Source: Datisca glomerata
Taxonomy: Eukaryota > Streptophyta > Magnoliopsida > Cucurbitales > Datiscaceae
Length of the DNA stretch: 64,000 bases
Assembly (NCBI GenBank): GCA_003255025.1
Contig: QANY01003900.1
Coordinates: 992,001-1,056,000 of the forward strand
Direction: 5' to 3'
The position numbers and the translations under genes were made by a program. Positions 55,586 to 64,000 of the stretch are shown here, in pieces (the first letter of the stretch is position 1; every line of letters begins with the position of its first letter). The notes under the pieces were generated by a model. That model saw only the letters and a program-made list of their open reading frames with translations. It did no database searches and was not told the DNA's origin.

Positions 55586-57110
55586 ACAAATGAAGAATAA
55601 CCAAATAAAAAAGTAGTTGAACAACTCAATTATACTAATCATAGTCAAATTACAGTAGGAAAATAAATAGACAAATCGAGAATAAGGTTAATGTTCTTAA
55701 TGAATCCCTGAAAAAAAAATCTTTGATAAATCTTTCAGATAAAACCACTTTAAAAATTATTTCAATTAATAAAAAGATTGATAAAATGATTCATGAATTA
55801 AAGAATAAATCTATTGAATCGTCTTCTTCTGTTAATATTGTTAACCAAGACAATAGTTCAAAGATTGAAACTAAGTCTGAAGAAAATGGTGAAATATTTC
55901 AAGAATCGAAAGTAACGAACCAAGACGATAATTCAAATTCAGAAAATCATAGGTCAAAATCAACCTATGAATCATCTAAAATAAGTGAATTTACAAAAAT
56001 TAACAATATTTAAAAAATATTTAAAAATTTAAAAATTAATAAGTTAGAAAGAAAATGGCATAAGAAACACATGCCTCCTAACATTCAAATTACTTAATAT
56101 TCTCTTGTCAATCAATTTTCTATTTCTGTAGAAAAATTATATGAATGGAACATTGATGGTCTTTCTGAACAGGAAGTCCTCAATAAATTACAACACATAG
56201 CAATGATAGGTAACAACTACATTACCACTCACAATTTACTTCATGAAGAAGTAATAAATCTTCTAGTCACATGATTCACAGGAATGCTTCATTCCTGGTG
56301 GAAAAATGTCTCGCAGAAGAATTCAAAATTGTCATTCTTTCAGCATTAAAGATTGGTGCTGAAGAAAACCCAATTATTGGAGAAAATCAAGAACCAATAC
56401 CTGATGAAATTAATACAGTCCTTTATACAATAATTGAACATTTCATTAGTATGCCAAGTAATATTACTTCGCGTATTCATAATCAATTAACCAATCTTAG
56501 GCGTCTAACCCTAAGTGATTTTAATTGGTGTAAAACTATATTCTTATCCAGAGCTATGTCGAGAGATGATAGTAATCAATCATTTTGGGAAAAAAATTTA
56601 TTAATGGATTACCTTATCTATTTACACACAAAATGAGAACAAACCTTAGTAATGACCTAGGTAATATAGATTATGATAGTCTAACAATAATTACTATAAT
56701 ACAAAAGGAAAGATTAAAAATGTGTGTTGATATGAAAATCAATGAACAAATTAAAAAAAGAAATTAAAACTGCTAAATATGAGTCAGGTAATTTTTGTGA
56801 GCAATATGGTTTACCCTCTATTACCTCTTCTCAAAAAAAATAGGAAAAATTCCCACCTAAGCCCTAGAAGGTCTCACAAACCCTATAGGAAAAATTACCA
56901 CAAACATAGGAATAAAAGTTTTGATCAAAACTTTTCTAAGAATAAAAATTTTGATAAACGTTTCTCTAGGAATAAAAATTATTTCAGAAAAAAAATTGAT
57001 AAGAGCAATATTGCATGTTTTAAATGTGGTTAGAAATGCCACCTTTCAAATACTTGTCAAGTTAAGAATAAAATTAATCAATTAAAAATTTTCTGAAGAA
57101 GATAAACAAG
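55586..57110 (+). pseudogene. pararetroviral coat-protein region with zinc knuckle, plus copy
   Basis: The coiled-coil-like segment (second occurrence, 55723-56013) is followed by a coat protein core (about 56100-56760), a basic Lys/Arg/Asn-rich tail (56779-57030) and a CCHC knuckle near 57015-57060. In the knuckle, a stop replaces the residue after the second cysteine. Frames change at about 56010, 56095, 56275 and 56640. The inverted partner is at about 60465-58930. Confidence 0.7.
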
Positions 57111-57960
57111 CTGGTTATTGATATTATTGTTACTTATTTGCTTGTTTGAATAATTACTTATAATTAATCTCACGCTCCGCCCAAGTGGCTGGTTATTCTT
57201 ATAACTGATCATTTCTCTGTATTTTTTTATCTAATCTATCTGTTTATCAGAGGCTGGCGTATCAACTTCTATTTGGTTAGTTTTAGGGATCTAGGTAAGA
57301 CCTCTTAGATACGTAAATCCTAATGCTAGAGTGGTTGTAGAGCCTCTGCGTAAAAAGTGGTTTTGAGGGATCATTGGTGGTCACGCCTCTCATGGGAGGA
57401 GACCGCACTCTTTGGCGGGGATAATACTGTTCATTTACTGTTTCTACTTCAGTTATGCTTAATTAAAATGATCACTGCCTATTATGGCTGGTTATTAATA
57501 TTATTGTTACTAATTTACTTCTTTGAATAATTGCTTATAATTAATCTCATTCTCCGTCCAAGTGACTGGTTATTCTTAAAATTGATCATTTCTCTATATT
57601 ATTTATCTAATCTATCTATTTGTCAGAGGCTAATGTATCAGCTTCTATTTGGTTAGCTTCAGGGCGGTTGTAGAGGCGAAAGGGAGAAGAGTAAAACCTA
57701 ATAGAGGTTGTAGAAGTCACCACAATGTCAGTAACAAAAATACAATATGAAATTCTCAATAAGAAGAATAATTAGTAAGATCTCTTAGATACGTAAATCC
57801 CGAGGGTAGGGTGGTTGTAGAGGCGAAAGGGAGAAGAGAAACCTAATAGGAGGTTGTAGAAGTCACCATAAGGTTAGTGACAAAAATATGTATCAGCTTC
57901 TATTTGGTTAGCTTCAGGGACCTAGGTTATTCTTACCAACCTTGTGGTGAATTGGTAAAT
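57111..57960. repeat. spacer between inverted viral copies: direct repeats of non-coding sequence
   Basis: The block ggctggttattgatattatt ... tcagaggctggcgtatc (57115-57270) recurs at 57489-57640. The phrases ggttgtagaggcgaaaggga (about 57665 and 57812) and gaggttgtagaagtcacca also repeat. It could be the viral intergenic/leader region. I did not find a clear tRNA-Met primer-binding site in it. Confidence 0.55.
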
Positions 57961-57976
57961 ATGAACTTTGGGTATT

Positions 57977-58363
57977 TCATAAATCTTGTGGTGACTTGGT
58001 AATTATGAATGGTAAACCTAAAATAATTTTGTCAGTCATATTTTTTACTAAGACAAATGATATTTTAAAACATGCATTGTCTTGATAAATATGAACTTCA
58101 TATATTTGATAATTGATATGCATACGAGTACCACTGGCTGGGGACACAGATATTTTTGTCTTCTTGAAGTATTTGGTTGAAACTAGTCCTTCCTGCATAT
58201 AATTTAAATTTGCTCTTGAATCAACAAGAGTCATTGTTGTAAAATCAAAATTTTGAATGATTATTCTAACCATTATGTGCCATTTTTTTGATTTTGATGT
58301 GATTAAGTATTTGGATGAAATTTTCATTGTCGTAACTGTTAATAATAGGTTATTCAACCCCAT
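57977..58363 (-). pseudogene. pararetroviral aspartic protease fragment
   Basis: A 128-codon open stretch on the minus strand looks like the retropepsin-type protease of caulimovirids: an LVDS-x-A block near 58230, then a beta-rich region and a LGLPFI block near 58000. The catalytic triad reads D-S-R where D-S/T-G is expected, so activity is unlikely. Confidence 0.6.
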
Positions 58364-60650
58364 TACCAGAAACTAGTAATTTTTACTTGGTTTACTAAAT
58401 TCGTGTTTATTAATTAGATTTTTTATTATTAAAAGATTTAATTCCTCTTTTACTTCTGCGTTAAAATTTCTTAATTCTTTTATTTCTATTTTAATATTTT
58501 TAATTTCTTTTTGAAGTTCATGTAAGGTAACTTTCTTTTCTTTCTCTCTTACCCTATTGAATTATTTAAGGGTTGGCGAAAAGCTTGTAGTAATACTATT
58601 ATTAGACTTAATATTTTTTTTCTTATGAATTACATTTTCAAGTCTTTCAAGGTATTGTTGTTTTAATTCTGGATTTTTAATTTTGCTAATTACATCTAAC
58701 AAGAGGATTTCTTGTTCTTCATTTTTATTTAACACATTAATTTTTTTAAACAACTATCCCTATACCCCATAGTGATGTTAGGAAAATCATCGTCAGAACA
58801 TGAGAATTCAGTTTCAGAGAATTTAGGGGTTTCATATTCTCCTAAATTTTCACTATTACTTTCGTAATAATCTATTGTTTTTAAGATTCTAAACAATTCA
58901 TGTTTATCATCTTCTTTAGAAATTTTTAATTGATTAATTTTATTCTTAACTTGACAAGTATTTGAAAGGTGGCATTTCTAACAACATTTAAAACATGTAA
59001 TATTGCTTTTATCAAAAAATTTATTAAAATTTTTGATGGAATAATTTTTGTTCATAGAGAAACGTTTATCAGAATTTTGATTCTTAGAAAAGTTTTGATC
59101 AAAACTTTTATTCCTATGTTTGTGGTAATTTTTCCTACAGGGCTTAGGTGGGAATTTTTTTTATTTTTCTGAGAAGGGGCAATAGAGGGTAAACCGTATT
59201 GCTCACAAAAATTACCTAACTCATATTCATCAGTTTTACTTTCTTTGTTAATTTGTTTATTGATTTTCATATCAACACAAATTTTTAATCATTCCTTTCG
59301 TATTATAGTAATTATTGTTCCATATGTTAGACAATCATAATATATATTACCTAGGTCATTACTAAGGATTGATTTTAATTTGTGTTCAAATAGATTAGGT
59401 AATCCATTAATAAATTTTTCTTTCCAAAATTGGTTGATTACTATCATCCCTTGACATAACTCTGGATAAGAATATATTTTTATACCAATTAAAATCACTT
59501 AGGGTTGAAAACCTAAGGTTGGTTAATTGAATATAAATACACGAAGTAATGTTACTTGACGTACCAATGAAGTATTCAATTATTGTATAAAAGAGTGTAT
59601 TAATTCCATCAGGTATTGTTTCCTGATTTTCTCTAATAATTGGATTTCCTTCAGCATCAATATTTACTGCTGAAAGAATGATAATTTTGGATTCTTCTGT
59701 GAGATGTTTTTCCCACCATGAATAGGGCATTCATGTGAATCCTGTGACTAGAAGATTTATTACTTCTTCATGAAGTAAAATGTGGGTGGTAATATAGTTG
59801 TTAGCAACCATTGCCGTGTGTTGTAATTTATTGAGGACTTCCTGTTCAGAAAGATCATCAATGTTCCATTAATATAATTTTTCTACAGAAATAAAAAATT
59901 GATTAACAAGAGAGGATTTAGTAATTTGAATGTCAAAAGGCATGAGTTTCTTATGTCATTTTCTTTCTAACTTATTAATTTCTAAATTTTTAAATATTTT
60001 TTAAATATTGTTAATTTTTGTATGTTCACTTATTGTAGATGATTCATAGGTTGATTCTGATCTATGACTTTCTGAATCTATATTATCGTCTTGGTTCATT
60101 ACTTTCAAATTTTAAAATATTTCACCAATTTTTTTAGACTTAGTTTCAAATTGTGAACTACTGTCTTAGTTAATAACTTTAACAGAAGAAGACGATTCAA
60201 TAAATGTATTCTTTAATTCATGAATCGTTTTATCAATCTTTTTATTAATTGGAATAATTTTTTAAGTGTTTTTATCTGAAAGATTTATTAAAGGTTTTTT
60301 TTAGGGATTCATTACGTTTGGGTTCATTAAGAATATCAACCTTATTCTCAATTTTTTCTAATTATTTTCCTATTGTAATTAGACTATGATTAGTATAATT
60401 GAGTTGTTCGACTACTTTTTTGTCTGATTCTTCTTCCTTTGCAATTTTGAAAGGAGAAACAGTGATGAATTTTTATGATTAATCATAATTTTTTAGGAGG
60501 AGGATGACTGGTAGACACTATACTGGAGTCTTCCTTGACCTATTAATATTTTGAAATTATTTTGATATTTTTCTCATAAATATATTCAATACAATCTAGG
60601 AAAAATATATCAATTCTGAATTCTTGCATTAATGCCTTCCATTTATCAAG
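58364..60650 (-). pseudogene. pararetroviral coat-protein region, minus (inverted) copy
   Basis: Running leftwards it has the coiled-coil-like segment (about 60465-60000), the coat-protein core (about 59990-59400; open 59730-59407), the basic tail and the knuckle (about 59270-58950). An acidic/coiled segment (58753-58562) leads into the protease. It matches the plus copy block by block with many stops. The movement protein is absent from this copy. Confidence 0.68.
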
Positions 60651-62290
60651 TATGATTTTTCTTTGATCCAGATTCTTTATAATTTGTTATTATATATATA
60701 TATATATATATATTCATACCCGTTCCAAAAGCATTTACCAATAATGATACTCATCCCAATTGGGTAGAGTACCTACAGGTACCTGAATCGATATTTCGCA
60801 TGGTATATGATATGATTTATGATAGACAATTTTACATGATCCTCAAAAAAGTAATTTATTTTCAAATAAGAATTACAACTTGAATATACTGATAGATATA
60901 ATGGCTAAAATGACATAACGCCTATAATCTATAATGTCTAGGAGAAACTCTTGATTGCCCTAAGATGTCTCTATTTAATTACTAAGTCCATACTTGTGTT
61001 TATGAATTTATTCAACTGACCAAAGTTATTTTACCTGTCATTTTACAACCGATTTTACATTAGATGATTTAATCAAAGAGGAGAATCATTTAACCAAATC
61101 TTGTCATTAGTATCATTCTACATTCTTTTAATCCATAATGATATATTTAAAGAAAATGTATCAAAAAGGTTACTTGATTCTTTTAATCTCGATGCATGTA
61201 TAACTGTAATTAAATGTTTTAGTCTAGATTCTTCATAAATTTGAACTAAAGAGAATATTAAGTTATATAAAAGTCAAATATAAATACATTTTTCTTGAAA
61301 CATTACAACTTCATGTCATAATAAAAAAAATTATGTAGGATCAAACGCTTACTGTTAAATTAAAAATTATAACTAGTAGTTAATGTATAACTTTATTTTT
61401 TATACTTAGTTCAAACAAATGCATTTCTATATCCATATTCATAGAATAGTATTCATATACATAAACATCAATGTTTTCTCTTATCTATATTCATCTCCTG
61501 TTTTCAAAACTCACCAATTAAGCTAAGTACCCACAAGTATTTAAACCTACAGGTATTTTTGATATCTCCAGTGAGGCACCTTTGACAAAAAGAGAGAAAT
61601 TGTCCCACTATTGATTTTGTAGTTTTATCAAAAACATGTGTATCAATTTGTATAAAATTGTAACATTAACCAATGATATATTATTTGTCTCCTTTGAATT
61701 CATAAAAGGTACAAAGTTGTGTACTACTAGTAATATGTTCTTGCTAAGCACGTGATTTATGTAAAATTAAAATACGAATCACTTAATAAAATTACTCATA
61801 TCAACGTGTTAATGTAAAAAGTCATTTCAAAATAGAGTAAAATATATATCAATGTGAAAAAACATACTATTTGGAAGAAGTTATGATTCGAACTCAAAAT
61901 GAATTAGAAAAAATGAGATGGATAGAAAAAAATGGCATCATACTTTACCTATCATTTGATGATAACACTAAATCTATGTCGTTCTATAATCCATTCCTAC
62001 AATCATATTTTATACTTAGAATCAATATATTGAACAAATACTTATGACTTCAATGCGGTGTTAATAATAAAAAAATGTTGTCAAATGCATTCTTCAAATC
62101 AAACCCAAAATTGAGATCCTCGTGATATCAAGTTGATTTCGTTTTCCATTTGATTGGCAAATAATGCGCCTTGATTGAGCTTACTCTTATTTTTTATAGT
62201 GAATTTCATAAACTAATTGTCGTTAATTCTCATATGTTAATGTCGTTATAATTAAATTAACCATTATTTTTTTTATCTTTATGTGTGCTT
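60650..62290. other. no gene recognised; TA microsatellite at 60690-60713
   Basis: AT-rich. The phrase acctacaggta occurs twice (about 60769 and 61547, each near a gtaccc or tattt context), suggesting a diverged repeat. No coding region was identified. Confidence 0.45.
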
Positions 62291-63050
62291 GTTGTAAAGG
62301 AATTTATTCCTCTACCATATTCTGGAGACAAAATGTATAAAACAGATTCGAGAGTTGAAAGAATGAAGGGAGAAGGAGAAAACAGATAGCTTGTATTAAT
62401 TCGCGATGGCTCTGTTTGATACATATGGAGATATTTATAGGTCTTCCCCTTTTCGGTCGTTTACAACCATTTAATGATATATAATGAATATTTAATGTGA
62501 TAATGGTCGTTGATCGAATCGCGGAGAGGAGAGTACCACCGCTATCGGATTCGATTCTCTTTTGACTGTCACATCATGGTTTTTTACTTTGTCTTTATTC
62601 ATATTTCTCCACCTCGTCCTTTTTTATTTTCTTTTTGCTATGTTAGCGATCCCTTTACCGTATGGATTAACCAACCCCATACATTTATCCCTGTTTTGTA
62701 TCTCGGTTTCAAGTCATTGATGTAAAATACTAAGACATAATATGTCGTTTACTGGTGACTAGTAAAGTCATGACTTTCATCATTACTTTTTGCTCTGCGT
62801 CGTTTCACTTTTCTACACACCATCATTGCGTTTCTTGGGTAAAGAGAGACATCTCCACCCGTTCAACTTCCGATTACACTTCTGCTAATGTCGTTACGCC
62901 ATGTGTCTATACACTTTCTTTCTTGCTTTCACGCGTCGCTTCCATTTTAATAGTTAATACTTTTAACTTCCGAGTCAGTTGTTAGGCGTCCGCTGATGTG
63001 TTATTTAAAGGTTTTTTTACCTTATCTTCTCCCTACATGAACTTTTACGC
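62290..63050 (+). mobile_element. possible LTR/leader of the retrotransposon at the right edge
   Basis: Starts tgtaaaggaatttattcctc and contains a TATA-like gagatatttatagg (about 62429-62442). It leads into the gag-like region from about 63130. No second LTR is available inside the window, so boundaries and class are inferred. Confidence 0.3.
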
Positions 63051-64000
63051 AGTAAGTTTATTCTTCTTCTTCTTCTTCGTTCTCAAGCTTTTTTAATATT
63101 GTCTTCTTTCTCCCCCACTGTGCCTAGAATTAGGAACAAAGATGAGTTTAATCGTTTTGTTTCCCGTTACCTTAGAGCTTTTCCCAACAAAGTTGGCTTT
63201 TTTATTTTGACGGTGACCTTGTCAATCTTTCTTATTACCTTGAAATTCTGAATTTAGAACATTGTATATAGGCCTAGGTTTTTAGTTTCCTATTTTTCAC
63301 TTTTCCAACAATTTTTTCATTACCATGACCTTTTTCCTGCCCAATTTACCCCCTACACATAGAATTTTGCTAGGCTTTAAGTCTCTGAATCGTTTGCATG
63401 GTTTAGATTTAAGATAAAATGAATTTCGTCTCATGTACTCCATTAGGAGAAAATGGCCATCACTACGCTGCTCCACGCAGTTGCTTAAATGGATGTCCAC
63501 TGATACTACACCTACCCAAGGGTGATAAATGGTGGAATGTAGAGGCGTTTCAAGTCTTTGGTAATTAGAGAGGTGGCAATCACTCTCACATCCCTACTGA
63601 ATGGAGGTCGTTTGGTGAGTTACTATGTCCCTCTCCATTTTTTTCTTCTAATATTTCCTTCTTTATTCAACTAACCACTTTTTTATTTTCTTTTTTTCTC
63701 AGACAAAAATAAGAATGTCTGTCTGTTTGAAACTCCTAACAATAGAGCCGAGATCACAACTTCTTATAATGTTCGTACTCATGACTGGCAGTGGCTGCTT
63801 GACCCTGAGCGCGAGCTTCCTTTTCTTGCTCCTCCTCCTAGACCTTTGGCCCTACCTGTTGTCATACAAAGACAATCTTATTTACCTTCTTCTTCCAACT
63901 CTTAATCTTCCACTTCTCCTTCTATCTGAGAAGCCTTTGAAGAGATGAGGCATATCTAGCTTTCCTTAAATTGTTCTTCTTTGCGCAATAGACTTCAAGT
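63051..64000 (+). mobile_element. retrotransposon gag-like region ('putative gypsy type transposon' domain), broken and cut by window end
   Basis: In changing frames the plus strand reads NKDEFNRFVSRYLRAFPNKV near 63135, then a FPAQFTP block and a WWNVEAFQVFGN block near 63535. This is the order seen in the plant Transposase_28-type gag region. A probable intron (gtgagt near 63615 to cag near 63704) leads to the frame DKNKNVCLFETPNNRAEITT, then LDPERELPFLAPPPRPL. Stops and frame shifts show decay. A (TTC)n run is at 63061-63078. Confidence 0.5.

Larger units (their letters stand above)
53508..60650. mobile_element. endogenous pararetrovirus (Caulimoviridae-like) locus, two inverted decayed copies
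   Basis: The plus-strand copy (53508 to about 57110) and the minus-strand copy (about 60650 to 57960) meet tail to tail around a non-coding spacer. Recognisable blocks are a lysine/glutamate-rich coiled-coil-like region, a 30K-type movement protein, a coat protein with a zinc knuckle and a retropepsin-like protease. No reverse transcriptase or RNase H was found. Stop codons and shifts are frequent in every block, so nothing here could be expressed as a viral protein. Both outer ends lie near TA-dinucleotide tracts (53381-53394 / 53477-53488 and 60690-60713). The exact genus is not resolved. Confidence 0.78.

Overview
The window is nuclear DNA of a flowering plant, most likely a eudicot. Two conserved multi-exon plant genes are split by GT-AG introns (one GC-AG), and about half of the sequence is plant-type mobile DNA: LINEs, Copia LTR retrotransposons, MITEs, a plant-mobile-domain element and an endogenous pararetrovirus. 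I cannot name the species. No rRNA, tRNA or CRISPR array was recognised.

Left part (1-40,849, + strand). This is the middle of a very large gene for a DExH-box RNA helicase of the plant DExH7/DExH4 type. Seventeen exons join in phase into 629 uninterrupted codons and carry motifs I to VI. Its introns are packed with mobile DNA. Intron 1 of the window holds a LINE that carries a 1.36 kb MITE-like element and an internally deleted Copia. The intron ending at 16,906 holds minus-strand LINEs. The introns from 20,800 to 32,996 hold LINE fragments and a foldback element. The intron 34,185-40,620 holds a nearly complete Copia. A mitochondrial atp1 fragment lies upstream, inside LINE sequence.

Middle (40,850-47,960). 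The helicase stops after exon 17, without its C-terminal exons. It runs into the 5' half of a second Copia of the family seen at 6.5-9.5 kb. That Copia breaks off in its integrase, is part of a 424 bp tandem duplication, and passes into what looks like an intron of a convergent minus-strand gene. This gene encodes an importin-beta-like protein of the SAD2 type and has only its first seven exons (328 codons). Two convergent genes therefore both lose their 3' parts at one junction.

Right part (48,000-64,000). This holds a repeat with an snRNA-promoter-like USE/TATA pair, a degenerate element with long inverted ends that encodes a plant mobile domain protein (about 49.8-53.0 kb), and a badly decayed endogenous caulimovirid-like locus (53.5-60.6 kb). 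The viral locus has two inverted copies, no recognisable reverse transcriptase, and TA microsatellites at both ends. The window ends in the gag-like region of another retrotransposon.

The two cellular genes would act in RNA metabolism (helicase) and nuclear import (importin). Nothing here suggests that they work together; they are simply neighbours.
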